A DNA stretch of 64,000 bases from Winogradskyella wichelsiae (GCF_013403925.1 NZ_JABFDJ010000002.1:186001-250000), one strand, 5' to 3'; counted from the first letter of the stretch, positions 26,215-35,160 are shown. Notes: a model not told the origin generated them from the sequence alone. Program-made: numbers and translations.

Positions 26215-27006
26215 ATGGTTTACTCAGGAGTTCTCACAAAAATGCAAACTGAATTTTTAGAGCCAATTCAATATTATCTTGTCTTTAAAAATGACTTTAT
26301 TAATGTGAACCAATTACTCAACAAAACCATTGAAATTAAGCTTATTGGACACCAATGTTTAAGTTGCGGATTAGATAGACCAATATACCGACAAGGTTTT
26401 TGTAAATCTTGTTTTTTTGATAAACCTTTTGCTGGCGACTGGATAATGCGCCCTGAATTAAGTACTGCACATTTAAACAAAGAAGATCGGGATTTAGATT
26501 ACGAAAAGAAAGTACAACTACAGCCACATATTGTATATTTAGCTAACTCTAGTAACGTAAAAGTTGGAGTAACTAGAAAAAGTCAAGTTCCTACACGTTG
26601 GATTGACCAAGGTGCACACGAGGCTGTAGAAATTGTAGAAGTACCAAATCGATATTTAGCAGGAATAACTGAAGTAGCACTTAAAGATTATGTTGCCGAC
26701 AAAACAAATTGGCGAACAATGTTAAAAAATGATGTTAAGGATGAAGACCTACTAGAATGGAAACAAAAATTAAAAGCTTTTATTCCCGAGGAAGCTCTGC
26801 CCTATTTTATAGAAGGTAACACAGAGACACACATTAAATTTCCAGTAGCACAATACCCTGAAAAATTAAAAAGTCTCAATTTAACTAAGACACCCGAGTA
26901 CAAAGGCAAACTGGCAGGTATAAAAGGACAGTATTTAATTTTTGAAGATAACACCGTTTTTAATGTAAGAGCTAATGAAGGATCTGTTGTTGAGTTAAGC
27001 ATGTAA
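26215..27006 (+). CDS. DUF2797 protein with zinc ribbon
   Basis: 263 residues from ATG 26215 (M-V-Y-S-G-V-L-T-K-M), the usual N-terminus of the family; an ATG at 26191 is also in frame but sits too close to a -7-like TATCTTTA (26171-26178). A four-Cys zinc ribbon (CLSCG ... GFCKSCFF) is followed by the DUF2797 core (HIVYLANSSNVKVGVTRKSQVPTRWIDQGA), which resembles GIY-YIG-type folds, though I do not claim nuclease activity. Function is unknown. Confidence 0.87.
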   Translation: MVYSGVLTKMQTEFLEPIQYYLVFKNDFINVNQLLNKTIEIKLIGHQCLSCGLDRPIYRQGFCKSCFFDKPFAGDWIMRPELSTAHLNKEDRDLDYEKKVQLQPHIVYLANSSNVKVGVTRKSQVPTRWIDQGAHEAVEIVEVPNRYLAGITEVALKDYVADKTNWRTMLKNDVKDEDLLEWKQKLKAFIPEEALPYFIEGNTETHIKFPVAQYPEKLKSLNLTKTPEYKGKLAGIKGQYLIFEDNTVFNVRANEGSVVELSM

Positions 27007-27133
27007 AAAATTCTGATACCTGTAAGGACTTTGATTACTGATTTTAAATTTAACAATTGAAATAAAATTGGACTATAAAATACTTTATCCTTTTTGTAAT
27101 TTAGAATACTTTTATGAGACTTAGTATTCAACT

Positions 27134-27976
27134 ATGATACATGCCTTCAAAGAATTTTCTACAAACGCCATTTTTAATATAGGGAATGAAACTGACCTGA
27201 TCCCTTTTAAAAAAGCGAAACAAAGTGAATTCTATACTTTTATTTGGGCAAAATCTGAAGCTGTAGATTTAATCATAGACAGTGTTCCTTTTACGGTTCA
27301 ACCACATAGTATATTAGCCCTAACACCTATTCAATATCTTCAATATATTAATGGTAGTAATATCACCATTTACCAATTTAATCAAGAGTTTTATTGTGTT
27401 AAAGATCATGATGAAGAAGTTAGTTGTGTAGGTATTCTTTTCTTTGGAAATATTAATATTCCCATTATCCATTTAGACCAAACTGAACAAAATAAATTTG
27501 AAACACTCCATGAAGTCTTTATAGATGAATTAGAAACAAAAGACAACATTCAGGCTGAAATGCTTAGGATGCTTATGGCAAGATTTATCATTAAAAGCAC
27601 CCGATTATTAAAAGCAAAAGAAGGTATCATAGAAACTCCTAAAAGTTCTAAAGTAGACTTACTAAGAGAGTTTAACTATCTTGTTGAACAACATTTTAAA
27701 ACAGAACATGGGGTTGCATTCTATGCAGACAAACTGTTTAGATCACCAAAAACTTTATCTAATAATTTTGCCAAATTAAACAGAAGTCCATTACAAATTA
27801 TACATGAACGAATAGTTTTAGAAACACAGCGTTTATTAAGTTACACCGATAAAACAGCTAAAGAAATTGCTTATGATATTGGTTTTGATGACGCTTCACA
27901 TCTTAGTCGTTTATTTAAAAAGCACACTTCTTTATCTCCTTCTGAGTACAAAAAACGGTTAAAAACATTAAGTTAG
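27134..27976 (+). CDS. AraC-family transcriptional regulator
   Basis: 280 residues. The N-terminal about 160 residues look like a cupin-type sensor (FYTFIWAKSEAVDLIIDSVPFTVQPHSILALTP). The C-terminal about 185-278 is the double helix-turn-helix: YADKLFRSPKTLSNNFAKLNRSPLQIIHERIVLE and AKEIAYDIGFDDASHLSRLFKKHTSLSPSEYKK. Such proteins are usually ligand-responsive activators. Two matched promoter modules begin exactly at its stop codon and 256 bases further on, making them its most obvious targets. Confidence 0.93.
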   Translation: MIHAFKEFSTNAIFNIGNETDLIPFKKAKQSEFYTFIWAKSEAVDLIIDSVPFTVQPHSILALTPIQYLQYINGSNITIYQFNQEFYCVKDHDEEVSCVGILFFGNINIPIIHLDQTEQNKFETLHEVFIDELETKDNIQAEMLRMLMARFIIKSTRLLKAKEGIIETPKSSKVDLLREFNYLVEQHFKTEHGVAFYADKLFRSPKTLSNNFAKLNRSPLQIIHERIVLETQRLLSYTDKTAKEIAYDIGFDDASHLSRLFKKHTSLSPSEYKKRLKTLS

Positions 27977-28040
27977 GAAAAATTGACATGCCCTAGGGCA
28001 AATTCTTCATTTTATAATATCGGCTTCCATCGCATCTTTG
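27976..28040 (+). promoter_or_regulatory. Promoter module copy 1 (putative AraC-regulator target)
   Basis: GGAAAAA then TGACATGCCCTAGGG (27984-27998; TGCCCTAGGGCA is a perfect 12-base palindrome), CATTTTA (28008-28014) and a -7-like CATCTTTG (28033-28040). It aligns without gaps to 28232-28296. It precedes the 50-residue ORF at 28067. Confidence 0.6.
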
Positions 28041-28066
28041 CATTGTAATATTAAAACAATAAAAAG

Positions 28067-28219
28067 ATGAAATTTAAAAACATATCCATATTCAATCTAA
28101 TAGAGATCTTCGCAAACAATAAAAAACGCGTTATAAATACTATTAGCCCAAAAACACATTGTGCACAAAAACACATTCATGACTACTATTGTGATGCAGA
28201 AAAACCCTTTATAAGCTAA
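28067..28219 (+). CDS. Putative 50-residue peptide with Cys/His cluster
   Basis: ATG 28067 to TAA 28219. It starts KFKNISIFNLIEIFANNKKR and ends with THCAQKHIHDYYCDAEKP, containing two Cys and three His within 12 residues. No signal peptide is clear. It is supported as a gene by its placement 27 bases after a module that also drives the AhpD-like gene. No homologue is recognised. The cluster could bind metal or be redox-active; this is inference. Confidence 0.5.
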   Translation: MKFKNISIFNLIEIFANNKKRVINTISPKTHCAQKHIHDYYCDAEKPFIS

Positions 28220-28231
28220 AACAGAAACAAA

Positions 28232-28296
28232 GGAAAAAATGACATGCCCTAGGGAATAAACACCATTTTAGAATCCTATTAATAATCAGAACTTTG
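28232..28296 (+). promoter_or_regulatory. Promoter module copy 2 (putative AraC-regulator target)
   Basis: GGAAAAA, TGACATGCCCTAGGG (28240-28254), CATTTTA (28264-28270) and -7-like GAACTTTG (28289-28296). Every element is offset by exactly 256 bases from copy 1. It precedes the AhpD-like gene by 57 bases. Confidence 0.6.
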
Positions 28297-28352
28297 TATT
28301 ATCAAAAAAAAATTAAATCTCTGAAAATTATTTCAGAATAAAAATATTAAAT

Positions 28353-28886
28353 ATGAATATAATTAACGTCCCAACCAAAGAAGAAGTAAGTACTAATAAT
28401 CAAGTTATCTTTGACAATCTTGACAATGCCTTAGGTTTTGTTCCTAATTTATATGCAACATTTGCACATAGCGACACTGCTTTAGAAAACTATCTATCCT
28501 TTGCCAACGCAAACACTTCACTTTCTGCAAAAGAAAAAGAAGTTGTAAACCTAGCTGTAAGTCAAGTAAACGATTGTATTTATTGTCTTTCAGCTCATAC
28601 AGCAATTGCAAAAATGAACGCCTTTACAGATGAACAAATCTTAGAATTAAGAGCTGGATTTTCTTCTATAAATAACAAATTAGATGCTTTAGCGAGATTA
28701 GCTAAAAATATTACCGAAACAAGAGGTAAAACCAACGACTCAGTATTAAAAAACTTTTTTAACGCTGGTTACACAACAGGAAATTTAATTGATACTATTG
28801 CCCTAGTCGGGGATAAAACAATATCTAATTACCTACATAGTACAACCAAAGTACCTGTAGATTTTCCAATAGCACAACCTCTTTAA
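28353..28886 (+). CDS. Carboxymuconolactone decarboxylase/AhpD-like peroxidase-family protein
   Basis: 177 residues. The AhpD-type redox motif is present: Cys75-x-x-Cys78 with His82 (NDCIYCLSAHTA), within the all-helical CMD fold (LSAKEKEVVNLAVSQ, DALARLAKNITET). AhpD proteins reduce peroxiredoxins or peroxides using the Cys pair. It follows promoter module 2, and a cupredoxin-like secreted protein follows 45 bases downstream, suggesting a redox-stress unit under the AraC regulator. Confidence 0.9.
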   Translation: MNIINVPTKEEVSTNNQVIFDNLDNALGFVPNLYATFAHSDTALENYLSFANANTSLSAKEKEVVNLAVSQVNDCIYCLSAHTAIAKMNAFTDEQILELRAGFSSINNKLDALARLAKNITETRGKTNDSVLKNFFNAGYTTGNLIDTIALVGDKTISNYLHSTTKVPVDFPIAQPL

Positions 28887-28931
28887 TTAAAAACTTATAA
28901 TCCAAAATAATCTTTAAAAATTCAAAACAAA

Positions 28932-29309
28932 ATGAAAAAAATCATCACAATTATCGTTATTGCATTAACCTTTACATTAACAGGAAATGCCCAAGACGCA
29001 ATGAAAGTTAAAACAGTTTCATTAGAACAAACCTCAGGAGAATTTACTCAAAAATCACTTAAATTATCAGAAGGCGATTATATCTTTGAGATTGCAAATA
29101 AAAACGTTGGTCATCAAGTTGGTTTTGTATTAGTTCCTAAAGGCAAAGATGCATCTAAGCCAGAAAATCACATAAGCACAGCTTACGTCACTAAGGCTGT
29201 AGAAAATAATACAAAAGAGACAAGTAAAGTAACCTCATTAACTAAAGGCGAGTATGTTTATTTCTGTCCTTTAAATCCAACTCCTCAGTATACATTAACA
29301 GTAGAGTAA
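28932..29309 (+). CDS. Secreted cupredoxin-like protein
   Basis: 125 residues with a signal peptide (about 1-20, ending LTGNAQ). The mature part has the cupredoxin strand pattern: GDYIFEIANKNVGHQVGFVLVPKG and LTKGEYVYFCPLNPTPQYTLTVE. Type 1 copper sites need His, Cys, His and Met. Here His61 and Cys112 are present, but the His and Met that should follow the Cys are missing (PLNPTPQY), so copper binding is doubtful. Periplasmic or exported; a strong terminator follows. Confidence 0.85.
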   Translation: MKKIITIIVIALTFTLTGNAQDAMKVKTVSLEQTSGEFTQKSLKLSEGDYIFEIANKNVGHQVGFVLVPKGKDASKPENHISTAYVTKAVENNTKETSKVTSLTKGEYVYFCPLNPTPQYTLTVE

Positions 29310-29334
29310 ATAAGACCACAAGTTTTAGCTTATA

Positions 29335-29370
29335 AAAAAGAGTAATCTATTAGATTACTCTTTTTTTTTG
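29335..29370 (+). terminator. Terminator of the AhpD-cupredoxin unit
   Basis: GAGTAATC and GATTACTC form a stem with a 5-base loop, flanked by A and T runs on both sides. It probably also ends glpR transcription on the other strand. Confidence 0.88.
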
Positions 29371-29388
29371 TTTAAATATTTAGATCAA

Positions 29389-30165
29389 TTAAACGATTGT
29401 TAACTCAACACCTAACTCTAATAACCTCTGTTTCGTTTTTTTATCAATGCCAGAATCTGTAATAATCTGATCTACTTCGCTTAATTCACAAATTCTTCCA
29501 AATCCTTTCTTATTAAATTTAGATGAATCTGCCAAAACAATAATTTTCTGAGATGATTTTATCATCTCTTTATTTAGCGAAGCTTCCATTAAATTAGTTG
29601 TTGTTAGTCCGTAATCGAGATCAATACCATCAACGCCCAAAAACAATTTGGTAAATGTAAACTCCGTTAACATTTTCTCTCCTATAGGACCAATTACTGA
29701 AGCAGAGCTTGGTCTTACCATACCACCCAACTGCATAACGTCAACTTCCTTTATTTTAGACAAAATAAGCGCAATATTTAAAGACGCGGTCAAAACAGTC
29801 AATCCTTCTAGCGGTTTTATTCGTCTAGCAAATTCAATAACAGAAGTACCAGAAGCAATAATAATACTGTCATGCGGTACTAAAGTTTTCACTGCAGCTT
29901 TAGCAATCCTATTCTTTTCACTAGCATTTATCTTTTCCTTTATTTTAACTGGGTTTTCAGTTATATAAGGATTTACTGGTATTGCCTTTCCATGAGACCT
30001 GAATAATAATTTTTTTTCTTCGAGTAGCTTAAGGTCCTTTCGTATCGTAACTAAGGATACTTTAAAATCATCGCTTAAGTCTGTAACATTCACAAATCCA
30101 TCTGCATTTAATTTCTTTAAAATAAGCTTGTGGCGATCTATGATATTGAGTGTCATAACCTTCAT
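29389..30165 (-). CDS. glpR: DeoR-family regulator, likely GlpR
   Basis: 258 residues from ATG 30165 (another ATG at 30156 gives M-T-L-N-I-I-D-R-H); an in-frame TTG upstream is unnecessary. The N-terminal HTH is HKLILKKLNADGFVNVTDLSDDFKVSLVTIRKDLKLLEEKKLLFRSHGKA (about 12-60). The C-terminal DeoR sensor domain has IIIASGTSVIEFARRI, LTASLNIALIL, KLFLGVDGIDLDYGLTTTNLMEA and IIVLADSSKFNKKGF. Divergence from glpD-glpK-glpF and a matched operator pair support repression of glycerol genes, with a phosphorylated ligand (probably glycerol 3-phosphate) as inducer. Confidence 0.88.
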   Translation of the reverse strand: MKVMTLNIIDRHKLILKKLNADGFVNVTDLSDDFKVSLVTIRKDLKLLEEKKLLFRSHGKAIPVNPYITENPVKIKEKINASEKNRIAKAAVKTLVPHDSIIIASGTSVIEFARRIKPLEGLTVLTASLNIALILSKIKEVDVMQLGGMVRPSSASVIGPIGEKMLTEFTFTKLFLGVDGIDLDYGLTTTNLMEASLNKEMIKSSQKIIVLADSSKFNKKGFGRICELSEVDQIITDSGIDKKTKQRLLELGVELTIV

Positions 30166-30235
30166 TTTACACAAAAATAACAGATATCACAATCATATTA
30201 ATAATTAAATGATTTTATTTTCAAATTATTTCGGT

Positions 30236-30247
30236 CAAAACGAAACT
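30236..30247. promoter_or_regulatory. Putative GlpR operator, copy 1
   Basis: CAAAACGAAACT is the exact reverse complement of 30375-30386. It lies 71 bases upstream of glpR. Operators of DeoR-family repressors are often repeats rich in TTTCG or TTT, so a repressor half-site is plausible. Confidence 0.5.
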
Positions 30248-30374
30248 CCAATTTATAAATTCCAAAAAAATATAACAAAATTATCCTAATTACTAAATGA
30301 AATCATCAAATTTTTACGAAAATCTAACTTTTTAAAATGTAAAAACTAAAAATAACAATAAAAAACTTTTTTTT

Positions 30375-30386
30375 AGTTTCGTTTTG
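30375..30386. promoter_or_regulatory. Putative GlpR operator, copy 2, at the glpD promoter
   Basis: AGTTTCGTTTTG sits immediately before TAGTTTTA (30390-30397, one mismatch to TAnnTTTG), 64 bases before glpD. Its position fits repression of glpD. Confidence 0.55.
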
Positions 30387-30449
30387 TTGTAGTTTTATAC
30401 TCAGAAAGAAAAATAACAAAAAGATAACAACATATTAATCTAGCTAGTC

Positions 30450-32009
30450 ATGGATAGAAAAAAAATGATAAATAAGTTGAGAAGCGATTCTACAACTTAT
30501 GATTTCGTAATTATAGGAGGAGGAGCAACTGGAATAGGTATTGCTCTAGAAGCATCAGCGAGAGGATATTCAGTGGCATTACTTGAGAAATCAGATTTCA
30601 CAAAATCCACATCAAGTAAAGCAACAAAATTATTACACGGTGGGGTAAGATATTTAGCGCAGGGTGATATTGGCTTAGTGAGAGAAGCTGTTATAGAAAG
30701 AGGATTGATGTTAAAAAACGCACCTCACATAACTAAAACTCAGTCTTTTATAATACCAACACATGGTCTTTGGGATGAAATACTTTACACTGTTGGATTA
30801 ACATTTTATGATTTATTAGCAGGGAAATTAAGTTTAGGTAGATCTAAACGTATCTCAAAAGAAAAAACTCTAAAACGAATTTCTCTAATAAACCCAGATA
30901 AGATATCTGCTGGAGTTGTTTATTATGACGGACAGTTTGATGATTCTCGTATGGCAATAAATGTTCTTCAGAGTTCTGTTGACATGGGAGCACTAGCCGT
31001 TAATTATTGTGCAGTTGAAGGTTTAACCAAAGATGTAAATGGTAAAGTAATAGGTGTTAAAGCATTAGATGAAGTAGACGGAACAACTTTCGAAATAAAA
31101 GGAAAGCAAGTCGTTAACGCCACAGGTGTTTTTGCAGATGACATCTTAAGAATGGATCATCCTGAAGCAGAAAAAACCATTGCACCAAGTCAAGGTGTAC
31201 ACTTAATGTTAGATAAATCTTTTTTACCTGGAGATGATGCTATAACAATACCAAAAACAGATGATGGACGTGTATTATTCTTAGTGCCTTGGCATAATAG
31301 AGTAATTGTAGGAACAACAGATACACCCTTAGAAAAAGAGTCATTAGAACCAGTTGCTCTTGAAGAAGAAATTGGATTTATTTTAAGTACAGCAAGTCGT
31401 TATTTAACCAAAGCACCTCAAAGAAGTGATGTATTGAGTGTATTTGCTGGCTTAAGACCTTTAGCCGCACCAAAAGCCAAAGGAAATAAAACGAAAGAAA
31501 TTTCTAGAAGTCACAAGATTTACACAGCAGAATCTGGACTATTAACTATTGTTGGAGGTAAATGGACAACTTTTAGAAAAATGGGAGAAGACCTAGTAGA
31601 TAAAGCTGAGCATAACCACCAATGGAAACACATACCTACTAAAACTAAGCATTTGAAAATACATGGTTATAAAGAAAATATTAACCATAATGATCCTTTG
31701 TATTTCTACGGAAGCGATGAAGAAAAAGTTTTAGAATTATCTAAAGAAAATGGTTGGGATGCATCGTTAAGCGATTCAATGGGTGTTATAAAAGCACAAG
31801 TTGCTTGGTCTGTAAGACACGAAATGGCTTTAAACGTAGAAGATTTCCTTGCAAGACGAGTGCGTTGTCAACTATTAAACGCTAAAGAAAGCATTGAAAT
31901 GGCACCTGAAGTAGCAAAAATAATGGCAAAAGAGCTTGGTAGAGACGAAGCTTGGCAAGCCCAACAAGTAAAAGACTATACAAAAGTAACCTCTAATTAT
32001 ATCTTATAA
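30450..32009 (+). CDS. glpD: Aerobic glycerol-3-phosphate dehydrogenase
   Basis: 519 residues. FAD-binding GGGATGIGIALEASARGYSVALLEKSDF (about 23-50) and SSKATKLLHGGVRYL (about 56-70) are signatures. DQSMAP-like and LVPWHNRVIVGTTDTPLE (about 290-307) follow. The C-terminal domain (about 390-519) is the DAO_C helical cap. It oxidises glycerol 3-phosphate to dihydroxyacetone phosphate at the inner membrane and feeds electrons to quinone. It is first in a glpD-glpK-glpF-barrel operon (30-base gap to glpK). Confidence 0.97.
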   Translation: MDRKKMINKLRSDSTTYDFVIIGGGATGIGIALEASARGYSVALLEKSDFTKSTSSKATKLLHGGVRYLAQGDIGLVREAVIERGLMLKNAPHITKTQSFIIPTHGLWDEILYTVGLTFYDLLAGKLSLGRSKRISKEKTLKRISLINPDKISAGVVYYDGQFDDSRMAINVLQSSVDMGALAVNYCAVEGLTKDVNGKVIGVKALDEVDGTTFEIKGKQVVNATGVFADDILRMDHPEAEKTIAPSQGVHLMLDKSFLPGDDAITIPKTDDGRVLFLVPWHNRVIVGTTDTPLEKESLEPVALEEEIGFILSTASRYLTKAPQRSDVLSVFAGLRPLAAPKAKGNKTKEISRSHKIYTAESGLLTIVGGKWTTFRKMGEDLVDKAEHNHQWKHIPTKTKHLKIHGYKENINHNDPLYFYGSDEEKVLELSKENGWDASLSDSMGVIKAQVAWSVRHEMALNVEDFLARRVRCQLLNAKESIEMAPEVAKIMAKELGRDEAWQAQQVKDYTKVTSNYIL

Positions 32010-32039
32010 CAACAATTCAAATAACTAAATTTAACTGTA

Positions 32040-33536
32040 ATGAAAGACAAACTAATTTTAGCCTTAGACCAAGGGACTACATCGTCTCGAGCTATTCTGT
32101 TTAACCACAGCGGAGAGATTGTAAAAGTTTCACAAAAACCATTTGAACAAATATTTCCAAAACCAGGATGGGTAGAACATGATCCTAATGCTATTTGGTC
32201 TTCACAAATATCTGTTGCTGCAGAAGTTATTGCACAACATGGCATTAATGGAGAATCTATTGCGGCTATAGGTATTACAAACCAAAGAGAAACTGTAGTA
32301 GTATGGGATCGTGAAACTAGCGAACCTATTCACAACGCAATTGTATGGCAAGATAGAAGAACAGCAAGATACTGTGACGAGTTAAAAGATGCAGGTCATA
32401 CAGATATGATTAAAAAGAAAACAGGCTTAGTTATTGACGCCTATTTTTCTGCAACTAAATTAAAATGGATTTTAGATAACGTAGAAGGAGCAAGAGAAAA
32501 AGCTGAAGCCGGAAAACTATGTTTTGGTACTGTTGATTCTTGGCTTATTTGGAAGCTTACTCGAGGAAAAATGTTTATTACAGATGTTTCAAACGCAAGT
32601 AGAACAATGTTATTTAACATTCATACTATGGCGTGGGATGAAGAATTAATGGAGTTATTTAATATTCCTAAATCTATGCTGCCAGAGGTAAAACAAAGTA
32701 GTGAGGTTTACGGAACGACAGCAACAACTTTATTCTCTACAAAAATTCCAATCGCAGGTATTGCCGGTGATCAACAAGCTGCATTATTTGGACAAATGTG
32801 TACTAAACCAGGAATGGTTAAAAACACTTACGGCACAGGGTGTTTCTTATTAATGAACACAGGTGAGGAAGCTGTTTACTCTAAAAACAACTTACTAACT
32901 ACTGTAGCCTGGAAAATAAACGGAAAAACGACTTACGCTTTAGAGGGTAGTGTTTTTGTTGGTGGTGCTGCAATACAATGGTTACGTGATGGTGCTAGAA
33001 TGGTAAGAACTGCTCCTGGTATAAATCATTTAGCTGAAATGGCAGAAGATAATGGAGGTGTATACTTTGTACCTGCTCTTACAGGTTTAGGCGCACCATA
33101 CTGGGATCAATATGCACGTGGGGCTATGTTAGGAATTACTCGAGGAACTACTGACGCACACATTGCGCGTGCAACTTTAGAAGGTATTGCTTTTCAAGTT
33201 TACGATATCGTTAGAGCTATGGAAGCTGATGCTGGAAAGAAAAGTATTGAACTTAGAGTTGATGGTGGTGCAGCAGCAAGTGATTTACTAATGCAAATTC
33301 AATCTGATTTATTTGGGTTTAAAATTATTAGACCTAAAACCCTAGAAACAACAGTTATGGGTGCTGCATATTTAGCAGGTTTAGCAGTTGGCTATTGGGA
33401 AAGTATAGACGACATTCAATCTCAATGGGAAGTTGACAAAGAGTTTTATCCTAAAGCTCCCCAAGAAAAAGTGGACAACATGCTGCATTACTGGCATAAA
33501 GCAGTTAAGTGTGCCCAAAACTGGATCGAAGAATAA
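32040..33536 (+). CDS. glpK: Glycerol kinase
   Basis: 498 residues, full length. FGGY kinase motifs: [14 protein letters not shown] (7-20), [35 protein letters not shown] and [13 protein letters not shown]. The C-terminal FGGY_C domain contains [26 protein letters not shown]. It phosphorylates glycerol imported by the aquaglyceroporin encoded next, and supplies GlpD. Confidence 0.98.
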   Translation: MKDKLILALDQGTTSSRAILFNHSGEIVKVSQKPFEQIFPKPGWVEHDPNAIWSSQISVAAEVIAQHGINGESIAAIGITNQRETVVVWDRETSEPIHNAIVWQDRRTARYCDELKDAGHTDMIKKKTGLVIDAYFSATKLKWILDNVEGAREKAEAGKLCFGTVDSWLIWKLTRGKMFITDVSNASRTMLFNIHTMAWDEELMELFNIPKSMLPEVKQSSEVYGTTATTLFSTKIPIAGIAGDQQAALFGQMCTKPGMVKNTYGTGCFLLMNTGEEAVYSKNNLLTTVAWKINGKTTYALEGSVFVGGAAIQWLRDGARMVRTAPGINHLAEMAEDNGGVYFVPALTGLGAPYWDQYARGAMLGITRGTTDAHIARATLEGIAFQVYDIVRAMEADAGKKSIELRVDGGAAASDLLMQIQSDLFGFKIIRPKTLETTVMGAAYLAGLAVGYWESIDDIQSQWEVDKEFYPKAPQEKVDNMLHYWHKAVKCAQNWIEE

Positions 33537-33571
33537 ACAAACTCTAAACAACAACTATAAACTCAAAAACC

Positions 33572-34309
33572 ATGTCAATATTATTAGCAGAAATATTAGG
33601 CACCATGATCCTCATTATATGTGGTAATGGTGTCGTAGCAAATGCCATATTAAAAGGCACAAAAGGTCACGGCTCTGGCTGGATTGAAATTACCACAAGT
33701 TGGGCATTAGGTGTCTTTCTCGGTGTTATCATTGCTGGCCCATATAGTGGAGCTCACTTAAACCCAGCAGTAACTGTAGCTTTAGCTACTACTGGCGGTA
33801 TCTCTTGGGCTGTAGTCCCTGAATATCTTGCTGGAGAATTAATTGGAGCTATGTTAGGTTCATTTTTTGTGTGGTTGGTTTACAAAGACCACTTTAAAAT
33901 AACAGATGATGAAGGAGCAAAATTGGCTTGTTTTAGCACAGGACCAGCAATAAGAAACACGGTCTCTAACTTAACTAGTGAGATTATTGGAACATTTGTT
34001 TTAATATTCGTGATTTTTTACATCGCAGGACCAACTATCAATTTAGGAGTTTCAGGAAGTACTGAAGCAGCTATAGGACTAGGATCAATTGGAGCAATAC
34101 CCGTTGCTTTTCTTGTTTGGGTAATTGGTTTAGCTTTAGGTGGTACAACTGGTTATGCTATTAATCCTGCAAGGGATTTAGGACCAAGAATTATGCACAC
34201 TATCTTACCTGTAAAAGGTTCGAGTGATTGGGGTTATTCATGGATCCCTATAGTAGGCCCTATTATAGGTGCTTTAATCGCATCGTTTTTATACATGGCT
34301 ATAAACTAA
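33572..34309 (+). CDS. glpF: MIP-family glycerol facilitator
   Basis: 245 residues, six transmembrane helices and two NPA loops: GAHLNPAVTVALA (about 66-78) and GYAINPARDLGPRIMH (about 195-210). Asp after the second NPAR fits glycerol facilitators rather than strict water channels. The operon context (after glpK, before an outer-membrane barrel) supports glycerol as substrate. Confidence 0.95.
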   Translation: MSILLAEILGTMILIICGNGVVANAILKGTKGHGSGWIEITTSWALGVFLGVIIAGPYSGAHLNPAVTVALATTGGISWAVVPEYLAGELIGAMLGSFFVWLVYKDHFKITDDEGAKLACFSTGPAIRNTVSNLTSEIIGTFVLIFVIFYIAGPTINLGVSGSTEAAIGLGSIGAIPVAFLVWVIGLALGGTTGYAINPARDLGPRIMHTILPVKGSSDWGYSWIPIVGPIIGALIASFLYMAIN

Positions 34310-34333
34310 TATATTTCTCTTATAACAAAAACA

Positions 34334-35101
34334 ATGAAAAAAATATTCATAATATTCGTAGCACTAATGGCTGTGCAAATAGGCCATGCTCAAGATACAG
34401 AGCTAAAAGACAGTCCTATTGACTTTCATTTAGATATAAAAACAAACCACTTATGGAGAGGTTTAGTAATTACAGATAAGCCAATGGCTGCTGTTTTCTC
34501 AAAATTGAATCTGAATGAATCCGGAAGTTTTACTACTGGTTTTTGGGGCGGAATGGCCTTCTCTAATGACAGTGACGGAACATCATATAAAGAGATAAAT
34601 TATTATGTTCAGTATGCTGACAATGGTTTCTCTATTGCACTGTGGGATTTATTTAACACCAGAAGCGTAGAGAATCCAGATGTTTGGAATTACGATGAGA
34701 ACACAACGACTCACTTAATAGACCTACGTACTTCTTATGCTTTTCAGGGAGATTTTCCTTTAAGGTTAGAAGCTGATGTGCTCTTATATGGTAGTGCTGA
34801 CTCTCAAATTAATGAAAATGGAGACAGAGAACAAAGATACTCTACTTATGTAGAAGCATCTTATCCAATAATTACAGAGTCTAAAGTTAACTTGAGCGCT
34901 TTTGCAGGTGCTGCATTTTCTTTAAACGGGGACACGCACTTATATGGTGATGGTGAACAAAATTTTGATTTTGTAAACGTAGGCCTAACAGCTACGAAAG
35001 TTTTAAAATTTTCAGATTTAACTTTCCCTGTATCTGCTACAACGATGTGGAATCCTTCACAAAAAATAGCTAGAATACAATTAGCAGTTAGCTTATTCTA
35101 A
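34334..35101 (+). CDS. Outer-membrane beta-barrel protein of the glp operon
   Basis: 255 residues with a signal peptide (about 1-19, ending IGHAQ) and alternating hydrophobic strands ending in the aromatic RIQLAVSLF, typical of outer-membrane barrels. LDIKTNHLWRGLVITDKPM (about 33-51) resembles the opening of TorF-like putative porins. As last gene of glpD-glpK-glpF it may let glycerol or glycerophosphodiesters cross the outer membrane; this is context-based inference. A very strong terminator follows. Confidence 0.82.
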   Translation: MKKIFIIFVALMAVQIGHAQDTELKDSPIDFHLDIKTNHLWRGLVITDKPMAAVFSKLNLNESGSFTTGFWGGMAFSNDSDGTSYKEINYYVQYADNGFSIALWDLFNTRSVENPDVWNYDENTTTHLIDLRTSYAFQGDFPLRLEADVLLYGSADSQINENGDREQRYSTYVEASYPIITESKVNLSAFAGAAFSLNGDTHLYGDGEQNFDFVNVGLTATKVLKFSDLTFPVSATTMWNPSQKIARIQLAVSLF

Positions 35102-35121
35102 CATATCTAAATTATTTATTT

Positions 35122-35160
35122 AAAACCCATAGTTTGATAAAAATCAAACTATGGGTTTTT
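35122..35160 (+). terminator. glp operon terminator
   Basis: AAAACCCATAGTTTGAT (35122-35138) pairs perfectly over 17 bases with ATCAAACTATGGGTTTT (35143-35159), followed by T. The strongest hairpin in the window. Confidence 0.95.
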
